DNA from: JAGVPT01 sp964642725
GTDB taxonomy: Bacteria; Bacteroidota; Ignavibacteria; UBA10030; UBA8401
Direction: 5' to 3'
DNA: 64,000 nucleotides
NCBI GenBank assembly: GCA_964642725.1
Contig: CAZXQG010000008.1
Location: forward strand, 1-64,000
In this document: positions 16,930 through 25,606 of the stretch, in pieces
How positions within the stretch are numbered: position 1 is the first letter of the stretch
Layout of the letters: every line of letters begins with the position of its first letter
Notes under the pieces: generated by a model
Database searches by the model: none
What the model was told of the DNA's origin: nothing
Seen by the model: only the letters and a program-made list of their open reading frames with translations
Translations under genes and position numbers: made by a program

Positions 16930-18299
16930 AGCTGTCATTGAAGGACCTGGAAAAGCTTCGGCCGGTTGAGATTGTCAACGGAAAGTTTCTGAAGAATAGG
17001 AAAATAACCGGTGTGTCGACCGATTCACGAACAATTCAACCGGGAAACATTTTCATTGCGTTGCGGGGAGAAAAATATGACGGACATCAATTTGTTGAAG
17101 ATGCCGTCAAGCGGGAAGCCGCCGCAGTGATTGTCGACGCGAGCTGGAGGGAAGAGAATCTTGAATTATTGGGGCAATTGCAGAGCGCCCTGGCGGTAGT
17201 TCCGGATACGACAAAAGCTCTCGGCAGTTTGGCAAATATTTATCGAAAAAAATTTTCCATACCAATTGTTGCGGTAGGCGGCAGCAACGGAAAAACAACA
17301 ACAAAGGAAATGATCAGCGCAGTACTGCGGACAACATATTCTGTGTTAAGCACGGAAGGAAATCTTAACAACCATATCGGTGTGCCGCAGATGCTCTTCC
17401 GGTTAATGCCGAAACACGATCTGGCCGTTCTTGAATTGGGCACGAATCATTTCGGCGAAATGAAATACCTGTGCACGGTTATCGAGCCGACACACGCGCT
17501 CATTACAAACATTGGCAGAGAACATCTCGAGTTCTTTGGCGATGAAAGAGGGGTGGCAAAAGAAGAAACGGAACTGTTCAAAACGGTTTCCGCAAAAGGT
17601 TTTGCGTTCATCAATGCAGACGACAGTGAGCTTGTGAGAGCGGGAAAAAAAGTCCGCCGCACGCTGAAGTACGGAATAGCCAACAAGGCCGATGTGCGGG
17701 CACGGCATGTTACTGCTGATGAATATGGCCAGCCGGTGTTTGAAATTGTTGCGAAAAAGAAAATACAGGAGGTTCACCTTTCCGTTGCAGGACCGCACAA
17801 CGTTTCGAACGCTCTTGCTGCGGCAACAGTGGGGCTGAAGTTCAAAGTTCCCCCCAAAAAGATTGTTTCGGCAATAGAACAATATACCGGAGCCGATAAG
17901 CGGATGGAAGTCATCAAGCGAAACGACATCACGATTCTTAACGATACCTATAATGCCAATCCTGATTCCGTTCTTGCGGCGCTAAAAACGCTTCAATCAA
18001 TGAAGTCTGGGGGAAAAAAAATCGTTGTCCTTGCAGACATGCTCGAACTTGGTGAAAAAGCTGAGAACGAGCATGCAAAAATCGGTCTTGCGGTGAGCGA
18101 TCTGGAATTTGAGTATTTGTTAACGTACGGCCCGCTTTCTCGGTTCACGCATGAAGCGTCGAAGTTGGCCTTCGCAGAATATTTCGAAGCCAAGGATGCG
18201 CTTATCGCATCGCTGAAGAGTCAGATCGCACCGGGAGATGTTGTTCTCGTTAAGGGCTCACGCGGGATGAAAATGGAAGAAGTAACGGCACAAATTTAA
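16926..18299 (+). CDS. murF: UDP-MurNAc-tripeptide:D-Ala-D-Ala ligase
   Basis: A 457-residue Mur ligase completing the UDP-MurNAc-pentapeptide. It shows GVSTDSRTIQPGNIFIAL in the N-terminal domain, the ATP loop GGSNGKTTTKEM near residues 118-129, LELGTNHFGEM, the LNDTYNANPDS block near 337-347, and VLVKGSRGMKMEE at the C-terminus. It overlaps murE by four bases and ends 5 bp before mraY. Length and motif order are typical. Confidence 0.96.
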   Translation: MKLSLKDLEKLRPVEIVNGKFLKNRKITGVSTDSRTIQPGNIFIALRGEKYDGHQFVEDAVKREAAAVIVDASWREENLELLGQLQSALAVVPDTTKALGSLANIYRKKFSIPIVAVGGSNGKTTTKEMISAVLRTTYSVLSTEGNLNNHIGVPQMLFRLMPKHDLAVLELGTNHFGEMKYLCTVIEPTHALITNIGREHLEFFGDERGVAKEETELFKTVSAKGFAFINADDSELVRAGKKVRRTLKYGIANKADVRARHVTADEYGQPVFEIVAKKKIQEVHLSVAGPHNVSNALAAATVGLKFKVPPKKIVSAIEQYTGADKRMEVIKRNDITILNDTYNANPDSVLAALKTLQSMKSGGKKIVVLADMLELGEKAENEHAKIGLAVSDLEFEYLLTYGPLSRFTHEASKLAFAEYFEAKDALIASLKSQIAPGDVVLVKGSRGMKMEEVTAQI

Positions 18300-18304
18300 A
18301 AAGC

Positions 18305-19420
18305 ATGCTCTATTATTTTCTGAATCTTATTGAAAAGCTGTATCATCCGCCCGGTTTTGGCATCGTTCGGTATTTGACCTTTCGCTCCGCGGCTGCTGCC
18401 GTCACAGCGCTCATCATCAGCTTTTGGACCGGGCCGAAAATTATCGCCGCGTTGAAGAAACACCAAATTGGTGAAGCGGCAAAGCTCGAGGCGCCCAAAA
18501 CCCATCTCAGTAAAGCCGGCACCCCGACGATGGGAGGACTCATCGTGCTTGGCTCGGTGCTGATCCCGACCCTATTGTGGGGCGACTTGAAAAACATGTA
18601 TGTGCTGCTGATTATTTTTGTCACGATGGGTCTGGGACTTGTGGGATTTTTCGATGATTACTTAAAAGTTGTGAAGAAAAAACGAAAAGGTCTCATCGGT
18701 TGGTATAAAATTGTCGGTCAGGTAACGGTCGGCATTGTGTTGGGAGCAGCGATGTATTTATCTCCGGAACTCAAAGCAATCGGCGCTAATACCATAACAA
18801 CGGTGCCGTTCTTTAAAAATCTCAATTTTGATTTCTTCTTCATGTACATCCCGGTCGTCATTTTTATTATTGTCGCAACGTCGAATGCCGTTAATCTTAC
18901 GGACGGTCTTGACGGTCTTGCGATCGGCACCGTCGGCATTGTCGCGTTGACGCTTGCCGTGATCAGCTACATTTCGGGAAATATTGAATTCAGCCATTAT
19001 CTCAACATTATCTACATTCGTGGAAACGGCGAGCTCGTCATTTATTGTGCGGCGTTAGTCGGAGCGGCGCTCGGTTTTCTCTGGTTCAATTCATATCCGG
19101 CTCAGGTATTTATGGGCGATACCGGTTCCCTCGCGCTCGGCGGGGCTATCGGAGCGATCACCGTTATGATTAAAAAGGAATTAATTCTGCCGATTCTCGG
19201 CGGCATATTTTTTATTGAAACGGTATCGGTGATTATTCAACGATTGTATTTTAAATACACGAAGAAAAAATACGGCGAAGGCCGCCGCGTGTTCCGCATG
19301 GCTCCCATCCACCACCACTTTGAAATGATGGGAATATCGGAACCGAAAATCGTCACGCGCTTTTACATCATCGCTATTATGTTGATGATAGTCAGCCTGG
19401 CGACGTTTAAAGTTCGATAA
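18305..19420 (+). CDS. mraY: Phospho-MurNAc-pentapeptide transferase
   Basis: A 371-residue polytopic inner-membrane enzyme that makes lipid I from UDP-MurNAc-pentapeptide and undecaprenyl phosphate. About ten transmembrane helices are visible. Diagnostic motifs are KAGTPTMGGL near residues 69-78, the FDDYLKV aspartates near 116-122, the NAVNLTDGLDGLA block near 197-209, MGDTGSLALGG, and MAPIHHHFE near 334-342. It is the last gene of an uninterrupted run from mraZ; a repeat-filled 386-bp spacer separates it from murD. Confidence 0.97.
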   Translation: MLYYFLNLIEKLYHPPGFGIVRYLTFRSAAAAVTALIISFWTGPKIIAALKKHQIGEAAKLEAPKTHLSKAGTPTMGGLIVLGSVLIPTLLWGDLKNMYVLLIIFVTMGLGLVGFFDDYLKVVKKKRKGLIGWYKIVGQVTVGIVLGAAMYLSPELKAIGANTITTVPFFKNLNFDFFFMYIPVVIFIIVATSNAVNLTDGLDGLAIGTVGIVALTLAVISYISGNIEFSHYLNIIYIRGNGELVIYCAALVGAALGFLWFNSYPAQVFMGDTGSLALGGAIGAITVMIKKELILPILGGIFFIETVSVIIQRLYFKYTKKKYGEGRRVFRMAPIHHHFEMMGISEPKIVTRFYIIAIMLMIVSLATFKVR

Positions 19421-19806
19421 TGATTTCGCCGATGGCGCAGATTTTGCTCAGATGGTCCCGAAGGGATTCCTTCGGAACAGATTGCGCAGATAAGCAACTA
19501 GAAGCTATCTCAAAAACTCCAATAAATGTCATTCTGTCCCAAAGGGATCCCTTCGGGAAACGGAGCGAAGCGAAGTGAAGAATCCATGACAATCATGCAT
19601 TGTGAATCTACGAGGTTTCAGTGTCGTGGATGCTTCTCCCGCCAATCACGAAGTGATGCCTTCGGCAAATGCGGCGGGATCAGCATGACATTTACAAATG
19701 TAATCTACATCGAAACCATTTTTGAGATGGCTTCTAATAATCAGTTGATGATTACATCTGAGAAATCTGCAATCTGCGATGAATCAGCGTAATCCGAGTA
19801 ATCTCC
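19421..19806. repeat. mraY-murD spacer: outer inverted words around a MITE-like element
   Basis: No gene. Directly after the mraY stop, GCGCAGATTTTGCTCAGATG (about 19435-19454) is mirrored before murD by CATCTGAGAAATCTGC (about 19756-19771), an imperfect inverted pair. Between them lie a CCCGAAGGGATTCC / TTCGG hairpin and the element at 19500-19735. The spacer breaks the dcw cluster without adding a gene; read-through is uncertain because of the stacked hairpins. Confidence 0.65.
19500..19735. mobile_element. MITE-like element, long copy (TCTCAAAAA ends)
   Basis: The left end AGAAGCTATCTCAAAAACTC and the right end TTTTTGAGATGGCTTCT are inverted repeats with one mismatch over 17 bp. The outer parts match the copy at 38597-38695: AAATGTCATTC on the left and AGCATGAYATTTACAARTG then CATCGAAAACCATTTT-like bases on the right. 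This copy carries about 137 bp more in the middle, with its own CCCGAAGGG-type hairpins. It has no ORF, so movement would need a transposase in trans. Confidence 0.65.
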
Positions 19807-21201
19807 ATGGAGACATCATTACTGCGCAACAAAAAAATTTCCGTCATCGGAGCCGCCCGCAGCGGCATCGGGGTAGCGCGGTTGCTCAAACAGAACGGCG
19901 CGCTCTTGTTCGTCAGCGATCAGCAGGATGCATCGAAACTTAAAAAAAGTATTTCAGAGTTACAGAAAGAAAATATTGCGTTTGAAGCCGGTAAACATAC
20001 CGAGCGTGTTTTTGATTGTTCTTTGATGGTTCTCAGTCCGGGAGTGCCGAGCGATACTCCCCTTGTCCTCGAAGCGAAGAAACGCGGCATCAACGTTGTC
20101 AGCGAGCTGGAAGTCGCAAGCTGGTTTTGTAAAGCGCCGATTGTTGCCATTACAGGCAGCAACGGCAAAACAACAACAACCACATTGTTAGGAAGGATCT
20201 TCAGCGATGCAAAGAAAAAACATGTTGTTGCGGGCAACATTGGCGAGGCATTCTCAAATTTCGTTCTGGATGTGGCTGAGACAGATGTTGTTGTTCTGGA
20301 GGTGAGCAGTTTTCAGCTTGATGGTATCGAAATATTTCACCCCAGGGTGTCGGTCATACTCAACATTACACGGAATCACATGGACCGGTACGAGAATTCG
20401 ATGGAAAAATACGCCGACTCGAAAGCGCGGATTTTCATGAACCAAACGGCGAACGATGTTCTTATCTATAACGCGGACGATGAGTTGACTCGGGCAAAAG
20501 TTAAAAGTGCGAAGTGTAGAATGTTTGCTTTCAGTACATCGGAAAAAGTAAACGAAGGAGCATTTCTTGATCACGGTATATTGAGAACACGGATCGGCGA
20601 TAAAGAATCGGAAATTATTGATGCTGCACAGATCAGTATTCGGGGTGAACATAATTTGCAGAATGCAATGGCAGCGACGTTGGCGGCTCAAGTTATGGGG
20701 GTGAGCCCCGCGCACATTCGCTCCACGCTGAAAAATTTTAAGGGTGTTGAGCACCGGCAGGAATTTGTCCGGGAAGTGAACGGTGTAAAATATGTCAACG
20801 ATTCTAAAGCGACAACCGTCGAAGCCGTATTACGGGCGCTCAGCGCTTTTTCAGAACCGGTCGTTTTGATTCTCGGCGGGAAAGACAAAGGGAATGATTA
20901 CTCAGGGATGCGTGCCGCCGTGAAGAAAAACGTTAGGGCCATCGTAGCGGTCGGTCATTCGGCAGAAAAAATTATGGAAAATTTTACGGGCACGGTTCCC
21001 ATGGAACGCGTCGACACCATCGGGAAGGACATTCCGAACATTGCCTCGATGCAGAAAACGGTCGCCGTCGCGTCATCACTCGCGCACCGGGGCGACGTTG
21101 TGCTGCTTTCACCGGCGTGTACATCGTTCGATTGGTTTACAGATTATGAGGAACGGGGTCGAGTGTTTAAAACGACAGTGCATTCATTAAAGTCAAACTA
21201 A
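19807..21201 (+). CDS. murD: UDP-MurNAc-L-Ala:D-glutamate ligase
   Basis: A 464-residue cytoplasmic Mur ligase adding D-Glu to UDP-MurNAc-L-Ala. It has the N-terminal Rossmann motif VIGAARSGIGVA near residues 13-24, the ATP loop TGSNGKTTTTTL near 115-126, LEVSSFQLDGIE, the NITRNHMDRY block, EHRQEFV, VNDSKATT near 332-339 and LLSPACTSFDWF near the C-terminus. It follows a repeat-filled spacer, so it may use its own promoter, though I see no convincing one. ftsW starts immediately after its stop. Confidence 0.96.
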   Translation: METSLLRNKKISVIGAARSGIGVARLLKQNGALLFVSDQQDASKLKKSISELQKENIAFEAGKHTERVFDCSLMVLSPGVPSDTPLVLEAKKRGINVVSELEVASWFCKAPIVAITGSNGKTTTTTLLGRIFSDAKKKHVVAGNIGEAFSNFVLDVAETDVVVLEVSSFQLDGIEIFHPRVSVILNITRNHMDRYENSMEKYADSKARIFMNQTANDVLIYNADDELTRAKVKSAKCRMFAFSTSEKVNEGAFLDHGILRTRIGDKESEIIDAAQISIRGEHNLQNAMAATLAAQVMGVSPAHIRSTLKNFKGVEHRQEFVREVNGVKYVNDSKATTVEAVLRALSAFSEPVVLILGGKDKGNDYSGMRAAVKKNVRAIVAVGHSAEKIMENFTGTVPMERVDTIGKDIPNIASMQKTVAVASSLAHRGDVVLLSPACTSFDWFTDYEERGRVFKTTVHSLKSN

Positions 21202-22380
21202 ATGCAGGCGCAGCGAAATCATATTGACAGAGTTGTCCTCATTGTTGTGCTCTTCTTGATGGTAGCGAGCACGGTGGTGGTCTACAGCGCTTCGTCGACA
21301 TGGGCGCTTCAAAAATACGGAGCGACAAGTGGGCTGGTGAACAAGCACATTATAAAAGTGCTGGTCGGTCTTGCTACGATGTTTATCGCAATGAGCATCG
21401 ACTATAAGTATTACAAGAAGCTGACGAAATTTGCGCTCATTGCCTGTCTCGTGCTCCTATTTTTTACCTTGGCCGTCGGCGGTGAAATAAAGGGGGCGGC
21501 GAGGTGGCTTAGTTTCGCCGGATTTAATTTGCAGCCTTCCGAAGCGGCAAAGTTTGCGCTTGTATTTCATTTGAGCGCGCTCCTGGCTGCAAAAGGCTCG
21601 AAGATCTATGATTTCAAAACAGGATTTTTGCCGTTGATGCTGTGGGTGGGCGGCGTTGTCGTGCTTGTGATGCTTCAGCCGAACTTCAGCACCGGTGCAA
21701 TGATTTTTATTCTCGGGATGATGATGGTGTTTACGGGAGGCGCGCGGCTCAAGCATATTTTTCTATCAATGTCAGCTCTCATACCGGCAGTGCTTGTGTA
21801 CATGGTCAGCGCAGAATACCGAATGAGGCGAATTCTTTCGTTTATCGGGCATGACAGCTCTGCGGCAACGCCGAATAAATCGAACTACCAGCTCTGGCAG
21901 GGAATTATCGGTTTCGGCAACGGCGGACTGTTTGGCGTCGGCATGGGTGCGAGTAAGCAGCGCGACCTTTTCCTGCCGGAATCGTACGGAGATTTCGTTT
22001 TTTCTATTGTCGGCGAAGAGTACGGGCTTATCGGCACGATAATTTTCATGGCGCTGTTCCTTACAATTCTTCTGCGGGGGTTTAAAATAGCAAAAAACGC
22101 GCCCGACGACTTCGGAAAATTTTTAGCAATCGGCATTACATCGACGATTGTCGTGTATGCACTCGGCAATGCGCTCGTCACGCTGGGAGTATTTCCTACA
22201 ACCGGATTGCCCATGCCGTTCGTCAGTTACGGCGGCTCTGCGATAGTCTTCTCCTCGTTTGCGGTAGGGGTGCTGCTCAATATTTCCGCCCACACGGATT
22301 TGCATCCGCGGCAAACGAAAGCAACGGCGGAACCGCTGGCGGTTGACATCAATGAGCCCGCGGTTGGAAAAGTGTACTGA
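21202..22380 (+). CDS. ftsW: Septal peptidoglycan polymerase FtsW
   Basis: A 392-residue SEDS-family glycosyltransferase that polymerises lipid II at the septum together with FtsI. About ten transmembrane helices are visible. SEDS blocks seen are GAARWLSFAGFNLQPSE near residues 98-114, QPNFSTGAMI, GFGNGGLFGVGMGASKQRDLF-type loop, ESYGDFVFSIVGEEYG, and GLPMPFVSYGGSA near 335-347. ATG 21202 directly abuts the murD stop. Position between murD and murG supports FtsW over RodA. Confidence 0.95.
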   Translation: MQAQRNHIDRVVLIVVLFLMVASTVVVYSASSTWALQKYGATSGLVNKHIIKVLVGLATMFIAMSIDYKYYKKLTKFALIACLVLLFFTLAVGGEIKGAARWLSFAGFNLQPSEAAKFALVFHLSALLAAKGSKIYDFKTGFLPLMLWVGGVVVLVMLQPNFSTGAMIFILGMMMVFTGGARLKHIFLSMSALIPAVLVYMVSAEYRMRRILSFIGHDSSAATPNKSNYQLWQGIIGFGNGGLFGVGMGASKQRDLFLPESYGDFVFSIVGEEYGLIGTIIFMALFLTILLRGFKIAKNAPDDFGKFLAIGITSTIVVYALGNALVTLGVFPTTGLPMPFVSYGGSAIVFSSFAVGVLLNISAHTDLHPRQTKATAEPLAVDINEPAVGKVY

Positions 22381-22422
22381 ATCGAGGGAATGAGGTACGA
22401 TGGATGAAATGGAAACAAGGAT

Positions 22423-23535
22423 ATGTCAGTTGATTCGCGAACGTTTTCAATCCTTTTTGCAGCCGGCGGAACCGGAGGGCACCTTTTTCCTGCAATCGCG
22501 ATCGCAGAAGAAATTAAAAAAACTCGCCCCGATGCCCGCATTGCGTTTATCGGCACGAAAAATAAGATCGAGGCGCGCGTTGTCCCTGAAAGAGGGTTTG
22601 AATTCTACACAATTTGGATCAGCGGCCTTCATCGGCGGTTAACCGTCGATAATCTGCTTTTCCCCTTGAAGATCGTTGTCTCGCTAGTACAGTCGTTCTT
22701 TCTCATTCGGAAATTTAGACCAAACGTTGTTGTCGGGACAGGTGGATATGTATGCGGGCCGATTCTTTATGCTGCATCATTGATGAAGGTTCCGACCGTT
22801 GTCCATGAAAGCAATAGCTATCCAGGCGTGACGACAAGAATGGTGGCGTCGAAAGTGTCAAAAGTATTCATCACGTTTGAGGTAACGAAGAAATGGCTGC
22901 CCGAGTTTGATTCAAACAAAATTGAACTGGTCGGCAACCCGACCCGAGATTCACTTGGGAAGATTTCACGGGACGATGGGACAAAGTATTTCGGCCTGAC
23001 ACCTAACGGCAAAACGCTTCTTGTCTTCGGCGGAAGTCACGGGGCGGCATCAATTAATTCGGCGATCGAAAAAATTGTCGTTGAACTTGGAAAATCCGGA
23101 ATTCAGTTAATTTGGCAAACAGGCGAAAAAGATTTTGAGCGGTACGAATTACGCAAATCTCCGAATGTTTGGATTGGAAAGTTTATCGACAAGATGGAAT
23201 ATGCGTACGCTGCGGCGGACGTTGTGCTGTGCCGATCGGGCGCGACAACGCTCGCCGAGTTAACGCGTCTTGGAAAACCGGCGGTTCTGGTGCCGTATCC
23301 ACATGCTGCGTCGAATCATCAAGAACTCAATGCACAGACGATGGTCGAGGCAGGTGCAGCGGTAATGGTCAGAGATGCAGATTTGGATGCAAAAGCATTA
23401 AGCACGATCAAAGAGATACTCTTGAATGACATAACGCAAAACGGCATGAGCGAAAGAAGCCTAAAACTCGGGAAACCAAACGCCGGAAAAGAAATCGCGC
23501 AGAAAATCTTAGAATTAGGTTCTCCCAAATTGTAA
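22423..23535 (+). CDS. murG: UDP-GlcNAc:lipid I N-acetylglucosaminyltransferase
   Basis: A 370-residue peripheral inner-membrane GT28 glycosyltransferase that converts lipid I to lipid II. It has the glycine loop AAGGTGGHLFPA near residues 13-24, VVGTGGYVCGP near 102-112, VHESNSYPG, VFGGSHGAASIN near 200-211, CRSGATTLAEL near 271-281 and PHAASNHQELNA near 296-307. All are conserved donor or acceptor loops. The N-terminus from ATG 22423 leads straight into the first strand, supporting this start. Confidence 0.96.
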   Translation: MSVDSRTFSILFAAGGTGGHLFPAIAIAEEIKKTRPDARIAFIGTKNKIEARVVPERGFEFYTIWISGLHRRLTVDNLLFPLKIVVSLVQSFFLIRKFRPNVVVGTGGYVCGPILYAASLMKVPTVVHESNSYPGVTTRMVASKVSKVFITFEVTKKWLPEFDSNKIELVGNPTRDSLGKISRDDGTKYFGLTPNGKTLLVFGGSHGAASINSAIEKIVVELGKSGIQLIWQTGEKDFERYELRKSPNVWIGKFIDKMEYAYAAADVVLCRSGATTLAELTRLGKPAVLVPYPHAASNHQELNAQTMVEAGAAVMVRDADLDAKALSTIKEILLNDITQNGMSERSLKLGKPNAGKEIAQKILELGSPKL

Positions 23536-23550
23536 ATCGAAAATAGAGAA

Positions 23551-24045
23551 ATGCAACCGAAAGAATTCAAATACAAACTCGATTTCTACTATCAGCAGGC
23601 GCTGATTTATCTGGTCACGCTTATTTTGTACGCCGGAGTGAAAGGGAGTTTCATCGAGAACGAGTTCACGCTGGTGTTCAGAGACCCAATCCTGTACATC
23701 ATCGGCTTCTTTGTCGTGGTGGCGTTCATTACGTTGGTGCTCAATAAAATCCGGGACCGTAAGCTTATTCTTGACCAGGGCTCGATCATTTTTCAACACA
23801 AGTTTACGAGAAGGGAAATTCCATTTTCGGATATCGAATGGTTTCATATCGGGCGGGAACGTTCAGTCCAAACTGCAGGGAGGTTCCAAGTTATCGTCTT
23901 CAAAGTAAAAGAGCGGCGGCGATTGTATCGGATTCGCATAGGAAGATATGAGCGGGAAAAGGAGTTAATCTTGGAAATGGAACGTGTCGCTGCCAAGGTT
24001 CCCAAAGGAGAGCGGCAGAGGTTCAGGGTGCGGAGTAAAATGTAA
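23551..24045 (+). CDS. Two-helix membrane protein with PH-like tail, unknown function
   Basis: A 164-residue protein I cannot name. It has two predicted transmembrane helices (about residues 15-33 and 46-66) and a basic cytoplasmic tail whose strands (KLILDQGSIIFQHKF, IPFSDIEWFHI, RLYRIRIG) look like a bacterial PH-like domain. It sits 15 bp after murG and before murC in the dcw cluster, where no standard gene belongs, so a role in envelope synthesis or division is a contextual guess. The final SKM-stop lies at the start of an AGTAAAC word repeat, as in lon. Confidence 0.8.
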   Translation: MQPKEFKYKLDFYYQQALIYLVTLILYAGVKGSFIENEFTLVFRDPILYIIGFFVVVAFITLVLNKIRDRKLILDQGSIIFQHKFTRREIPFSDIEWFHIGRERSVQTAGRFQVIVFKVKERRRLYRIRIGRYEREKELILEMERVAAKVPKGERQRFRVRSKM

Positions 24046-24100
24046 AACAGTAAACAGTAAGCAGTAAGAAGCATGCAAATGAAGCCTCGTACTTCTTATG
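24035..24100. repeat. AGTAAAC word repeat before murC
   Basis: Variants of AGTAAAC, AGTAAGC and AGTAAGAAG run from the last codons of the preceding gene to about 24073, then ACTTCTTATG (about 24091-24100) forms a short imperfect inverse of AGTAAGAAG. It is the same word family as the lon-dnaX spacer. Confidence 0.65.
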
Positions 24101-24119
24101 AAAAATTTATTACAAGAAT

Positions 24120-25505
24120 ATGTTCAGTTCAATTAAGAAAATTCATTTTGTCGGCATCGGCGGTATCGGCATGAGCGGTATTGCGGAAATATTGATTGAC
24201 CAGGGATTCAGAGTCAGCGGGTCGGATAGAGCATTGAGTGAAGTGACAGAACACCTCCAATCGCTCGGCGCAACAATCTATGAAGGACACAAGGCGGAAA
24301 ACCTTGCGGCGGATGTTGACACGCTCGTCTATTCATCAGCCGTCGCCTCAGAAAATCCCGAACTTGCAGAAGCTGAACGGCGAAAAATTCCAAAAGTACG
24401 GCGCGCCGAAATGCTGTCAGAAGTGATGCGTTTGAAATACGGTATCGGCATCGCCGGCACACACGGAAAAACGACAACGACATCGATGGTAAGCCTTGTG
24501 CTGCTGGAAGGCGGCCTCGATCCGACGGTGATCGTGGGGGGAAAACTCAGCGGACTTGGCGGTACAAACGCTCGGCTCGGCAAAGGAGATTTTATTGTTG
24601 TTGAAGCGGACGAATTCGACCGGTCCTTCCTGTCCATTACTCCGACAATTGCCGTGTTAACAACGCTTGAAACAGATCACCTTGACTGTTACAGGGACCT
24701 TGAAGATATCAAGGGTGCATTCATTCAATTTGCCAACAAAGTTCCGTTTTATGGATTTATCGTGCTCTGTCTTGATGAACCCGCGCTCCAGGATATCATG
24801 CCGCAAATCAGCAGGAAGAAACTTCTGACGTACGGTCTGACTCCGCAAGCGGATATTCAAGCGATCGAGATTCACCACAAAGAAAACACAAGCACGTTCA
24901 CCGTGGCACGCAGTTTCGAAGACCTCGGACAGATAACGCTGCAGATTCCTGGAAAACATAACATCCAAAATGCCCTAGCCGCGATCGCCGTCGGCTTGCA
25001 GCTTGGAGTTCCTTTTTCAAAAGTGAAAGCCGGCATCGAGAAGTTCACCGGCGTGTACCGCCGATGGGAGAAAAAAGGGGAATTCAACGGCATTTCGGTG
25101 TATGACGATTATGCCCATCACCCGACCGAATGCAGAGCAACGCTTTCAGGCGTAAAATCTGGATGGCGAAGAAGAGTCGTGTGCGTATTCCAACCGCATC
25201 TCTATTCACGCACGCGTGATTTTTATGAAGAATTTGGCAAAGCGTTTCTTCTTGCGGATGTGCTCGTGCTGACGGACGTGTACCCGGCGCGCGAGGAGCC
25301 GATTCAGGGAGTTACAGGCGAATTGATCGCCAACGCCGCGAAACAGTTTGGGCACAAAGATGTCCATTATATTCAGGACAAAAAGCAACTTCCGGAGTAT
25401 TTGAAAAAGAACACCCGCTCGGGAGATATTGTCATCACCATGGGCGCCGGAGATATCTGGAAGTTCGGAGAAGAATTCTTAGAGCAATTAAAAATTAAGA
25501 ATTAA
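24120..25505 (+). CDS. murC: UDP-N-acetylmuramate:L-alanine ligase
   Basis: A 461-residue Mur ligase adding the first stem-peptide residue. It shows HFVGIGGIGMSGIA near residues 9-22, the ATP loop GTHGKTTTTSM near 109-119, VEADEFDRSFL, ETDHLDCY, the YDDYAHHPTE block near 326-335 and VFQPHLYSRT. ATG 24120 gives the family N-terminus. The last residues (LKIKN) and the TAA come from an ATTAAAAATTAAGAATTAAG word repeat, so the C-terminal tail is repeat-derived. Confidence 0.96.
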   Translation: MFSSIKKIHFVGIGGIGMSGIAEILIDQGFRVSGSDRALSEVTEHLQSLGATIYEGHKAENLAADVDTLVYSSAVASENPELAEAERRKIPKVRRAEMLSEVMRLKYGIGIAGTHGKTTTTSMVSLVLLEGGLDPTVIVGGKLSGLGGTNARLGKGDFIVVEADEFDRSFLSITPTIAVLTTLETDHLDCYRDLEDIKGAFIQFANKVPFYGFIVLCLDEPALQDIMPQISRKKLLTYGLTPQADIQAIEIHHKENTSTFTVARSFEDLGQITLQIPGKHNIQNALAAIAVGLQLGVPFSKVKAGIEKFTGVYRRWEKKGEFNGISVYDDYAHHPTECRATLSGVKSGWRRRVVCVFQPHLYSRTRDFYEEFGKAFLLADVLVLTDVYPAREEPIQGVTGELIANAAKQFGHKDVHYIQDKKQLPEYLKKNTRSGDIVITMGAGDIWKFGEEFLEQLKIKN

Positions 25506-25605
25506 GAATTATGAATTTGCCAGAGATAAAGTCAAAGCTTTCTATTAAAACGGTGAAACAAAGTAACAACATTCTTAATTTTTAATTATTAATTCTTAAT
25601 TATAG
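25487..25605. repeat. AATTAAG inverted word repeat in the murC-murB spacer
   Basis: AATTAAAAATTAAGAATTAA and following bases (from 25488, inside murC) are mirrored at about 25571-25603 by CATTCTTAATTTTTAATTAT and following bases, ending 4 bp before the murB start. The two arms can form a long A/U-rich stem with a loop of about 50 nt. The same words occur before dnaX. Confidence 0.75.
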
Positions 25606-25606
25606 A

